Assembly (NCBI GenBank): GCA_034437555.1
Contig: DAOTTQ010000070.1
Span: 49,071 to 113,070 of the forward strand
Direction: 5' to 3'
Source: JANWYT01 sp034437555
GTDB taxonomy: Bacteria > Chloroflexota > Anaerolineae > Aggregatilineales > Phototrophicaceae
Length of the DNA: 64,000 bases
The first letter of the stretch is position 1, and every line of letters begins with the position of its first letter. Shown in pieces: positions 52,922 to 60,985 of the stretch. A program made the translations under genes and the position numbers. The notes under the pieces were generated by a model. The model was not told the origin of the DNA and made no database searches. It was given only the letters and a program-made list of their open reading frames with translations.

Positions 52922-54373
52922 GTGGACTTTAACCAAATTTTGCTCTTCGGCACGCTTGCCCTGCTTTACGTGCTGTTTTTGCCCGCCTCATGGCGTGCAT
53001 GGGTGTTGATGGGCATTAGCGTGATTACGCTGTATGCCTTTCAGCCCACCCTCAATGTGCGTTGGCTTGATTACAGCCTGCCTACGTTTATGCTAGGGAT
53101 AACAGGTGTGTCTTGGTGGCTTTCGCGCTCGCCAGAACAAACTGCTACACGCCAAGATGGGGTGGCATTAGGGGTTATTCTCACGATTGCCCTAATCGTC
53201 GCGGGAACGCGCTATATCGAAGTACCAGAAGTGTTACAACTTACAAGCCGTCCCCCAGAAATCACGGGGGTATTGTTGGCGATTGCGCTGACGTTGGGCA
53301 TTGGCGCAAGCCTTTGGCGCATTACCAAGCAAAGCCCACGTTGGATTAGTGTGGCGTTGCTTGCGCTCATCGGGTTATTTATCATTGTAAAAAGTGAGGC
53401 GATTGCCACACTCATCGCAGGTTTTTTAAGAACACAAGCAGGCAATGACCCCAATCTCGCTTCCATGCGTGACCTAGAGTGGCTAGGCTTTTCCTATGTG
53501 GCGTTTAGGCTAATTGCAACGCTCCGAGACCGCCAAACCGGGGTTTTACCGCCCGTATCATTGCGGGATTATGTGCTGTATGTGGTGTTTTTTCCTTCCA
53601 TCACGGCGGGGCCCATTGCACGCCTGGAAGCACAAAATAGCTTCTTACAAGATGTGCAAGGCTTGCCCACATTAGAAGCCCGTGATGCCCAACGCATTAC
53701 AACAGGTCTCACGCGAATTTTTGTGGGCATGTTTAAGAAGTTTGTGGTTGCCGATAGCCTTGCCATCTTTGCACTATCCACACAAAACGCCGACCAAGCC
53801 CTTAATGCAGGCGCGTTATGGGTGATGCTATACGGCTATGCACTACGCCTGTTTTTCGATTTTAGTGGCTATAGTGATATTGCCATCGGGATTGCGCTTC
53901 TCTTTGGGCTAAAGCTACCCGAAAACTTTGACCGCCCCTACTTGAAAAACAACATTACCGCCTTTTGGCAAAGCTGGCACAAAAGCCTTTCTGATTGGGT
54001 GCGTTTTTACGTCTTTTCGCCCCTTTCAAGAAACTTACTTCGGCGTAAACCCAAGCCCAGTAATGAAGTCATCATGCTGGTGTGTAACCTTGCCACTATG
54101 GTAATTATTGGCTTGTGGCACGGCATCACGGTCAACTTCTTTATTTGGGGGGTATGGCACGCGCTAGGCTTATGGATACATAAATTATGGACAGACCGCA
54201 CGCGCAAATGGTATATCAGCCTAAAGGATAAGCCACGCACCAAACAAGCGTGGACAGTTGCAGGATGGTTTATCACGTTTCACTTCGTCGTTTTGGGGTG
54301 GGTATGGTTTGCATTGCCCAGCTTTGAGATGGCGTGGCGTGTCTTTATCGGATTGTTTGGGGTGAGTATATGA
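52922..54373 (+). CDS. MBOAT acyltransferase, DltB/AlgI-like
   Basis: A 483-residue integral membrane O-acyltransferase with about eleven helices. The MBOAT core shows YVVFFPSITAGPIAR, FFDFSGYSDIAIGIALLFG, NITAFWQSWHKSLSDWVRFYV and the catalytic region IGLWHGITVNFFIWGVWHALG with both conserved His. It should pass an acyl group from the cytosolic carrier protein across the membrane. GTG start 10 bases after the microprotein stop; its own stop overlaps the next ATG by 3 bases (ATGA). Confidence 0.92.
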   Translation: MDFNQILLFGTLALLYVLFLPASWRAWVLMGISVITLYAFQPTLNVRWLDYSLPTFMLGITGVSWWLSRSPEQTATRQDGVALGVILTIALIVAGTRYIEVPEVLQLTSRPPEITGVLLAIALTLGIGASLWRITKQSPRWISVALLALIGLFIIVKSEAIATLIAGFLRTQAGNDPNLASMRDLEWLGFSYVAFRLIATLRDRQTGVLPPVSLRDYVLYVVFFPSITAGPIARLEAQNSFLQDVQGLPTLEARDAQRITTGLTRIFVGMFKKFVVADSLAIFALSTQNADQALNAGALWVMLYGYALRLFFDFSGYSDIAIGIALLFGLKLPENFDRPYLKNNITAFWQSWHKSLSDWVRFYVFSPLSRNLLRRKPKPSNEVIMLVCNLATMVIIGLWHGITVNFFIWGVWHALGLWIHKLWTDRTRKWYISLKDKPRTKQAWTVAGWFITFHFVVLGWVWFALPSFEMAWRVFIGLFGVSI

Positions 54374-55539
54374 TAAACGGATGGCATTGGCTAACAAAAC
54401 CACCTTTGCCCTATACATGGGGTTTCTTAGGGCGCGTGTTCTTAAAGGCAATCGCGTTCTTTATCTTGTTCAACGCGCTATTTGCCGTATTGCGCCCCTT
54501 GCCCGCTTTAGGGACTGCCAGCGTCTACGGATGGCTCGTGCCTTATCGTGAACGCCTACCCTACGGCGAGACACCGCTCGCCAATAACCTTAGCCTGAAT
54601 AATTTAGAGGCAATGTTTGCCACACATGCGCTTAGCCGCCCTAAAGCCAGCGATGAGTTTAGGGTCATTTTGCTTGGAGATAGCGCAACATGGGGCATCC
54701 AACTGGAAAACGCCGACACAACATCGGGTAAACTGAACGCGCTAAATGCTGTTCTTAGTGATGGTCGGCGCGTGGTAGCGTACAACGTCGGGCATCCAAT
54801 TATGTCTGTAACGAAGGATTTGCTCTTGTTAGAGTATGCTAAACGCTATCAGCCCGATTTAGTCATTTGGCTTGTCACGCTTGAGTCTTTGCCCAAAGGG
54901 GAACAGCTTGCCCCGCCCATCGTCCAAAATAATGCCGAGCGTGTGCGAGAACTCATTACTCGCTATGGGCTTTTATCTTCTGGTGATGATACACGGTTTG
55001 TTACGCCTACTTTGCTGGATGAAACGTTCTTTGGGCAACGCCGCCCCCTTGCCGATTGGTTTAGGTTGCAGTGGTACGGTTTCGCGTGGGCAAATACGAG
55101 CATTGACCAAGTGTACCTTCCCTATGACCGCCCTAGCAACGACTTTGGGGAAGATGTAACGTGGTACACCTTTGAAACGCCACAAAGCATCACCCGCGAT
55201 GACATTGCGCTGGATGTGCTGGATGCAGGGCGAGAGCTACTTGGGGATGTGCCATTAGTGATTGCGAACGAACCTATTTTTATTGCAGATGGCGAAAATA
55301 GCGACTTGCGTTATAACTTCTGGTATCCTCAATGGGTTTACAATGGCTATCTGGACGTGATGCGCTCCGAAAGCACCAGTGAGGGTTGGGCATATTTGGA
55401 CGTTTGGAACATCATCGCAAAAGAAGAATTTACCGATAGCCCCGTTCACCTTAGCCCCAAAGGGTCGCAAGCATTGGCAGAAGCCCTTGCAGATTATGTA
55501 CTAGATACATTTAGCATTACCGTTGTTCAACATCGCTAA
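54370..55539 (+). CDS. Membrane-anchored SGNH acyltransferase, DltD/AlgJ-like
   Basis: A 389-residue protein with one N-terminal membrane helix (about 20-45) and an extracytoplasmic SGNH domain: RVILLGDSATWGIQL with the nucleophile Ser, NVGHPIMSVTKDLLLLEYA, and a terminal DSPVHLSPKGSQAL with Asp and His. By position it fills the DltD role, moving the acyl group onto an envelope polymer. The start ATG 54370 overlaps the MBOAT stop, so the frame beginning at 54334 is rejected. Sequence likeness to DltD proper is low. Confidence 0.85.
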   Translation: MINGWHWLTKPPLPYTWGFLGRVFLKAIAFFILFNALFAVLRPLPALGTASVYGWLVPYRERLPYGETPLANNLSLNNLEAMFATHALSRPKASDEFRVILLGDSATWGIQLENADTTSGKLNALNAVLSDGRRVVAYNVGHPIMSVTKDLLLLEYAKRYQPDLVIWLVTLESLPKGEQLAPPIVQNNAERVRELITRYGLLSSGDDTRFVTPTLLDETFFGQRRPLADWFRLQWYGFAWANTSIDQVYLPYDRPSNDFGEDVTWYTFETPQSITRDDIALDVLDAGRELLGDVPLVIANEPIFIADGENSDLRYNFWYPQWVYNGYLDVMRSESTSEGWAYLDVWNIIAKEEFTDSPVHLSPKGSQALAEALADYVLDTFSITVVQHR

Positions 55540-55568
55540 CCGATACCCTCTTTTAAGGAGATAAAATC

Positions 55569-55823
55569 ATGCCGACAGAAGCCGAAGTAAAAGAAAAAAT
55601 CCGCGCCTATATTTGCCGTGAACTGATTCGTGATGAAAGCTATGCCCTCACAGATACCGAAGGCGTTGTCACAGGTGGGCTAATGGACTCGTTTTCATTG
55701 GCAGAATTTGCGGTTTATGTGGAAGGTGAGTTTAACGTTTACATCCCCGACCCCGATTTAACGGTGGAAAAAATGGATACGTTAAATCAAATGGTCGCTC
55801 GTGTTCTGCGTGACTTAAAGTAG
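55569..55823 (+). CDS. Acyl carrier protein, DltC-like
   Basis: An 84-residue acidic four-helix carrier: IRAYICREL, then GLMDSFSLAEFAVYVEGEF, where the Ser after Asp (position 41) is the phosphopantetheine site. It would receive the acyl group from the adjacent ligase and hand it to the MBOAT protein. AAGGAG precedes the ATG. The next gene begins about 11 bases after its stop. Confidence 0.9.
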   Translation: MPTEAEVKEKIRAYICRELIRDESYALTDTEGVVTGGLMDSFSLAEFAVYVEGEFNVYIPDPDLTVEKMDTLNQMVARVLRDLK

Positions 55824-55834
55824 GTGTGGTGACG

Positions 55835-57511
55835 ATGCTTGATTTATCAAACCGTAACAATTGGCACACGTTATTAAATGCAAAAACCTTTTCGCTAAAG
55901 GACGGGGCTAAAACGGCTTTTGTGTTTGTAGAAACAGACAAAGAACCGATAGTGATTACCCGTGAAACTTTTAGAATCATGACCGTGCGCTATGGGTCGG
56001 CATTGCAAGCCTTAGGCGTAAACAGTGGCGACCTTGTCGTGGTTGCGTATACCCAAAGCCTAGAGAGCATCTTTGCGTTTTGGGGTGCAATGAGCATTGG
56101 CGCAATTCCATCCATGTTTACCACCCTTACGCCAAAGCTAGACCCCAACGTCTATATGAACAACCTATCCGAACTAGTACGCATTTCTGATGTGCGGGCG
56201 GTACTCACTACCGATGATTTTGCCATTACACTTCGTGAGCGTGTGGCTTGCCCTGTGTTTAGCTCTTCTGAATTAACAGAGTATCACGAGACCACCTTTC
56301 TCTTGTATACGCCAGAACCCGATGACATTGCGTTTTTACAGCACTCTAGTGGCACTACAGGCTTACAAAAGGGTGTTGCTCTTTCACATCGTGCGGTGCT
56401 AAACCACGTTGCGAGCTATAGCGAAAGCCTCTTGCTAAACGAGAACGATGTGATTGTAAGCTGGTTGCCCCTGTATCACGATATGGGCTTAATTGCGGGC
56501 TTCTTGCTTCCCCTCATTCAGGGGATTCCCCTCATCCTAATGTCACCATTTGACTGGGTGAGCCACCCTGCGCTCTTGCTAAGAACCATTCAAGAGTACA
56601 ACGGTACTTTGACATGGCTACCAAACTTTGCTTATAACCACATGGCGCGGCGTATTCGTCAGCGTGATACTGAAAACATCTCTTTAGCCAGCGTGAGAGC
56701 ATTCATCAATTGCTCCGAACCCGTTCATGCGGAAAGCCACGCCCTCTTTTTGGAGCGGTTTGCCCCTAATGGGGTTACGCCAGAGATGCTCACCGTTAGC
56801 TATGCAATGGCAGAAAACACTTTTGCTGTGACGCAAACCCCTCTGCAAACCGCCACACGGGTGCTAATTATTGACCGTGTTGCCCTACAAGCCGAGCTAA
56901 CCGCCATCCCAGTGCCAAGTGACCACCCCACTGCTACCCAGCAAGTAAGTTGTGGCAAGCCCATTGCAGGCGTAGAGGTTAAAGTGGTTAATCCGCAGGG
57001 GGCAAGCCTTTATGATATGGCGGTGGGCGAAGTACTGGTGAGAAGTAATTCTATGCTAACAGAATACTATAAGAGGGCAGACCTCAATCCCTTTGATGCT
57101 GAAGGGTGGTATCGCACAGGCGATAGGGGCTACTTGCTAGACGGTGAAGTTTACATCATTGGGCGTAGCAAAGACTTGATTATTAACGCAGGCAAAAACG
57201 TCTATCCCCAAGACATTGAAGCAATTGTGAACGGCGTGGCGGGTATTCATGCGGGGCGTGCAGTGGTGTTTGGTGTGCCAGATGAACGCGAAGGCACAGA
57301 ACTAATTGCCGTTGTTGCCGAAGTGGACACCCAAGACCCCGAAGAGCGCAGGCAAATTTTGCAAGCCATCCGCCAAACGGTCGTACAGCAATCTGAGGTT
57401 ACCGTGAATTTTGTCAAGTTAGTGGCTGGTGGCTGGCTGATTAAGACCAGTAGTGGCAAGATTGCCCGAAGCCAAAACCGCGATAAGTGGCTCTCTGAAC
57501 AAGCGCAATAA
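55835..57511 (+). CDS. Acyl-AMP ligase (FAAL-like) loading the carrier protein
   Basis: A 558-residue ANL-superfamily enzyme that adenylates a carboxylic acid and loads it onto a carrier. Motifs are LQHSSGTTGLQKGVALSH (P-loop), SWLPLYHDMGLIAGFLLP, TWLPNFAYNHMARRI, SYAMAENTF, GWYRTGDRGYLLDGEVYIIGR with the adenylate Asp, DLIINAGKNVYPQDIE and a C-terminal KTSSGKIARSQN with the catalytic Lys. The LPLYHDMGL and PNFAY signatures are those of fatty-acyl-AMP ligases rather than DltA, so the donor may be a fatty or other organic acid. The start may be GTG 55826 or ATG 55835. Confidence 0.88.
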   Translation: MLDLSNRNNWHTLLNAKTFSLKDGAKTAFVFVETDKEPIVITRETFRIMTVRYGSALQALGVNSGDLVVVAYTQSLESIFAFWGAMSIGAIPSMFTTLTPKLDPNVYMNNLSELVRISDVRAVLTTDDFAITLRERVACPVFSSSELTEYHETTFLLYTPEPDDIAFLQHSSGTTGLQKGVALSHRAVLNHVASYSESLLLNENDVIVSWLPLYHDMGLIAGFLLPLIQGIPLILMSPFDWVSHPALLLRTIQEYNGTLTWLPNFAYNHMARRIRQRDTENISLASVRAFINCSEPVHAESHALFLERFAPNGVTPEMLTVSYAMAENTFAVTQTPLQTATRVLIIDRVALQAELTAIPVPSDHPTATQQVSCGKPIAGVEVKVVNPQGASLYDMAVGEVLVRSNSMLTEYYKRADLNPFDAEGWYRTGDRGYLLDGEVYIIGRSKDLIINAGKNVYPQDIEAIVNGVAGIHAGRAVVFGVPDEREGTELIAVVAEVDTQDPEERRQILQAIRQTVVQQSEVTVNFVKLVAGGWLIKTSSGKIARSQNRDKWLSEQAQ

Positions 57512-57535
57512 AACAATCATATCATCACCACACAA

Positions 57536-57565
57536 CAAAAAGGGGCTTTTACGCCCCTTTTGTGT
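57536..57565. terminator. Terminator closing the Dlt-like operon
   Basis: AAAAGGGGC (57538-57546) pairs with GCCCCTTTT (57553-57561), extended by CA/TG, followed by GTGTTTTCT. It also suits the convergent minus-strand gene. Confidence 0.8.
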
Positions 57566-57592
57566 TTTCTTGTCTCATGTTGTAAGGGTTGA

Positions 57593-58729
57593 TTAGCCCT
57601 TATTTTCTAACGCCTCAATTTGCTTTTGCGTGTTCTCTAAAAGTTTTCGGGTCATGGCGATGCCGGGCTGATTTTTAGCTTCCATGCCCGCAATACGCTC
57701 ACGAAGCGTTGTGGCTGCTTGTTGTAATTGTTGTAGCTTGCTTGTGATGCTATCGACTTCTTCTACAGGTTCCGCTGGGGCTTCCACCATTGGCTCTGGA
57801 ATACTTACAGGTTGAGAACGTTGACGATTGCCCTCTTGAGGTCTTGAAGGGTGTTGTCCTGTGGGTTTGCCTGTTCTGGCGGGTTGCCCTTGTGACTTGG
57901 CTTGCTTTGCCTGTTTTTGTTGTTGTTTTTCTTTGTTCTCTGTGGGTAATTGCGAAGGGCGAGGAGGCAATACCAGCGTTGTCTCATCAAAATCGCCACT
58001 TAAATAAGGGGGTGTCCCTAGCATCAAGGCTTTACGGTTCTTCTTGTCTAGGTTTTCGGTGGTTACAAGCAAGGCAAAAATTGCCACAGACTGCGTTTCT
58101 GGGTCAAAAAGGCACGTGCCTTCAATTAGCAAATAGTCATGGGTATCACGAGTGATAATTGGTTCCACTCGTTCCCATTGTTTGTATGAAATGTAAACAG
58201 AGTAGCTTGTTTTGATGTCGGTTGGTGGTTGTGTTACGCCATGAGGATAAGACCCCAATTCTGGCGTATGTTCAAACCACATGACCACGCTGTTATCTAG
58301 GCGTTCCCACTTACGAGGACGCGCTTTTAAGATAATACGGGGTGAGCCTACCACCCATCCACTAACATTTTCGTCCATCAAGCGTTGAAAGTAAGGAACA
58401 CGCTCATCCCACTCAATAACAGCACCGCGCGTTGCTAGCCCAAAGCTGGGGAAGATAAGCCGTCTTAGTTGTGGGTTTAGCTTGCCTTTAGCCAAGTAAA
58501 AGAATGCCCCTCCGGGTGTCCGTCTGCGCAATCCATCGGCAGTCATCATGCCACCGTGTTCCTCAATGCCCAACGTTTCATTCAGTAGGTCATTAGCCAA
58601 ATCAACTCCGCCGTGTGTGACAATCATTCTAATTTGGCGTATTGCCCCTTCTTCTGTCTCCTCTAAACGCGCAACAATGTTTTGGAGGGTTTCTTCGATT
58701 TCTGGGGTAGGTTCGTTATTTTGAGTCAT
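57593..58729 (-). CDS. Protein with PHAX-like RNA-binding domain and coiled coil
   Basis: A 378-residue cytosolic protein. Residues about 15-93 (IVARLEETEEGAIRQIRMIV, then IEEHGGMMTADGLRRRTPGG and FFYLAK) match the PHAX RNA-binding domain, first known from the eukaryotic snRNA export adaptor, with the signature RRRTPGG at 68-74. Residues 95-245 form an uncharacterised mixed domain. A Gln/Lys/Pro-rich disordered linker (about 248-320) leads to a coiled coil (about 325-378). It probably binds single-stranded RNA; the partner is unknown. It is separated from menA by 60 bases. Confidence 0.7.
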   Translation of the reverse strand: MTQNNEPTPEIEETLQNIVARLEETEEGAIRQIRMIVTHGGVDLANDLLNETLGIEEHGGMMTADGLRRRTPGGAFFYLAKGKLNPQLRRLIFPSFGLATRGAVIEWDERVPYFQRLMDENVSGWVVGSPRIILKARPRKWERLDNSVVMWFEHTPELGSYPHGVTQPPTDIKTSYSVYISYKQWERVEPIITRDTHDYLLIEGTCLFDPETQSVAIFALLVTTENLDKKNRKALMLGTPPYLSGDFDETTLVLPPRPSQLPTENKEKQQQKQAKQAKSQGQPARTGKPTGQHPSRPQEGNRQRSQPVSIPEPMVEAPAEPVEEVDSITSKLQQLQQAATTLRERIAGMEAKNQPGIAMTRKLLENTQKQIEALENKG

Positions 58730-58789
58730 TGTTCCACATCTTCCATTTGTGTTAAGTAACTAAATCATAACATATTTTGTGTAGCTAGG

Positions 58790-59722
58790 CTATAAAAACG
58801 AGCGCGCTACCAGCCAAATTAGCCAACCGATAACGATAAGTGCGCCGATTTTACCATGTAATTGCGCTGTTTGCCCCTGTGCAATATGAAGCACTAGCGC
58901 ATTCGTTTCTGTGTCAAATACTTTTGAAAGACGTATTGCCTCTGGAATGACTAAAAGTGAGAGCAATGTTAGGGGTGGAATCCACCCTACTAACACCAAC
59001 ATGACTTGTGACAAATAACATAACATCAGCAAGCCTTTGTACTCAATACGCGCCCAATCTATTCCAAGTCGCACTGCTAAAGTGAGTTTATTTACCAAGC
59101 GGTCGGCTTCAAGGTCACGAATGTTATTGGCGTGTAAGATAGCCGCACAAGTAAACATAACAGGAAACGCAATTAGCGACAACTGGACACCCTTTTCGGC
59201 GGGAATAGCAGGGTTCATCACATAGTATGCGCCTAATACAATCATAGGTCCCATAAAAATACCCGCCGCTACCTCTCCTAAACCATGATACGCCAATGGA
59301 TAGGGACCCGCTGTGTAAGTGATAGCAACCAGCACACCCCCAATCCCAATGAGCCATAAGTATTGCCCACTTTGTGAGAGCAAGAACAGACCAATCACCA
59401 CCCCTGCGACAGTGGTAAAGATTGCGCCCATGAGTACCTCTTGAGGGGAAAGTAGCGCATTCTTGATTGCCATACCTTGTCCTGCTTGCTTTAGTTCATC
59501 CGCACCACGCCGAAAGTCGGCATATTCATTCACCAAGTTGGCGGCAGTTTGCAAGAACATCACGCCCAATAACGATAAAACAAAAAACGGCAAGTTAAAC
59601 ACACCATCTTGCAATGCCACTGCTGCCGCAATGCCCATTGGCACAAAAGAGGCAACAAATACGCGCGGTCTGGTGGCTTGATACCACGCTTGAGCTTTAG
59701 TAACAGTAGTAGAGGTTGTCAT
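58790..59722 (-). CDS. menA: 1,4-dihydroxy-2-naphthoate polyprenyltransferase
   Basis: A 310-residue UbiA-family membrane enzyme that prenylates 1,4-dihydroxy-2-naphthoate in menaquinone synthesis. The first Asp-rich motif is NLVNEYADFRRGADE; the second is NNIRDLEADRLVNKLTLAVRLG; between them lies TAGPYPLAYHGLGEVAAGIFMGP, which is typical of MenA. Eight to nine membrane helices are apparent. AAGGA lies upstream of the ATG. No other men gene is in the window. It indicates a menaquinone-based electron chain. Confidence 0.92.
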   Translation of the reverse strand: MTTSTTVTKAQAWYQATRPRVFVASFVPMGIAAAVALQDGVFNLPFFVLSLLGVMFLQTAANLVNEYADFRRGADELKQAGQGMAIKNALLSPQEVLMGAIFTTVAGVVIGLFLLSQSGQYLWLIGIGGVLVAITYTAGPYPLAYHGLGEVAAGIFMGPMIVLGAYYVMNPAIPAEKGVQLSLIAFPVMFTCAAILHANNIRDLEADRLVNKLTLAVRLGIDWARIEYKGLLMLCYLSQVMLVLVGWIPPLTLLSLLVIPEAIRLSKVFDTETNALVLHIAQGQTAQLHGKIGALIVIGWLIWLVARSFL

Positions 59723-59812
59723 AGGTCTTTTTCCTTACGATTTACGGTAAACCAGCGAAACGTCATTATAAACGCAGTTCTTTAGCACAGCTTTAGCGTT
59801 ATCAACGCTTAC

Positions 59813-60895
59813 TTATTGAGCGGGTGCGTTAATTTGATTAATGAGTGCAAATGTGGCTTCTAGTTGTTCGGGAATTTCTTCAATACCGCGCCCTTGTAAC
59901 ACCCCTGCCTGCGCGGGACGCTTGCCAAGACTGGTAAGACGCGCGATAAACTCTGAGGTTGCTCTTGCACTTACCTCATCGTTTTGCCCCGCAAATACAA
60001 TGTAACGCGCTCCTGTTTGTAAATCTGGGGGGGTATATGATGTACCGTTACCCACAGAAGCGACCGCAAACTCGGTGGGATACCACACCACAAACTGAGA
60101 CGCAAACTCTGCGCCCACGCCAAACCCATAGAGCGTTTGCGTATTTCTATAAACGGGATAGTTGCGTTTTACCACATCCAGCGCAAAAGCAAGCTCATTC
60201 GCCATTGTGCCAAAGTCATTGGTGCTATAAATCGGCACAAGCAACATCACATTTTCTGTGCTAGCACGCCTTGCCAAACCACCGATGACGTTTTCAGGCT
60301 TGCCATCATATACGCCCGCCAGCAATGTCCAGCCTTGTTGTGGGGGTGCGCCCTTTGGTTCTAGCAAAATAAAGTTTGCCCCACCCGAAGCGTAACGATA
60401 GATTTTTCCTTCAAGACTACTGCCAAAAGGGGTTCGTCCTTCCACAAACAGCAACGCATTTTCTACTTGGGCGAGAGCTTGGTTTTGGTCAGAGATGCGT
60501 GCGATATTGCCACCCAGCAAAATAGCCACCACCACACCCCCTAAAATGAGTACGATTGCGCCAAATATCAGCAAATTAAAGTTTGCCGAGCGTTCTTCTT
60601 CCGCTTTTTCTACACGGCGTTTCTCTGCACCCTCTAATTTGCGTGCAGGGGGGGGACGTTGTGGCAGACTAGGGTCTTTTTGCTGGGCTTTTAGTTCTTT
60701 CTCGTTTAGCCGTTCCCTAATTTGCTTAGCGGCATCTTTTGCCATCTCGCGCAAGTCCGATTCGGGGTCATTGCGATAGACTGATGCTAAGAGGCGAATC
60801 GCATCCTCACTCGTTGTACGGCTAAGTGCCATGATGGCTTGTCGGCGCACCAATGAATTATTGCTCTTTAATGCGGCGGTGATTTTTTCGTTCAT
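59813..60895 (-). CDS. HEAT-repeat membrane protein with degenerate alpha/beta hydrolase domain
   Basis: A 360-residue protein: HEAT-like repeats at the N-terminus (about 1-70: NNSLVRRQAIMALSRTTSEDAIRLLASV), a charged linker, one membrane helix (about 107-130: LLIFGAIVLILGGVVVAILLGG), then an alpha/beta-hydrolase-like domain outside (about 155-360). The nucleophile elbow reads YGFGVGAEFASQF, with Gly where Ser is expected, so hydrolysis is unlikely. A late Asp (AGQNDEVSA) remains. ATG 60895 is preferred over GTG 60913. Function unknown. Confidence 0.65.
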   Translation of the reverse strand: MNEKITAALKSNNSLVRRQAIMALSRTTSEDAIRLLASVYRNDPESDLREMAKDAAKQIRERLNEKELKAQQKDPSLPQRPPPARKLEGAEKRRVEKAEEERSANFNLLIFGAIVLILGGVVVAILLGGNIARISDQNQALAQVENALLFVEGRTPFGSSLEGKIYRYASGGANFILLEPKGAPPQQGWTLLAGVYDGKPENVIGGLARRASTENVMLLVPIYSTNDFGTMANELAFALDVVKRNYPVYRNTQTLYGFGVGAEFASQFVVWYPTEFAVASVGNGTSYTPPDLQTGARYIVFAGQNDEVSARATSEFIARLTSLGKRPAQAGVLQGRGIEEIPEQLEATFALINQINAPAQ

Positions 60896-60985
60896 GGGCG
60901 TTCTTTCTCTCACTTAAGGGTATTTTTCTCTGTAAGCCTTATCGTCATTATCATGCTGAATAAATTTTAGAACAATAAGCGATGT

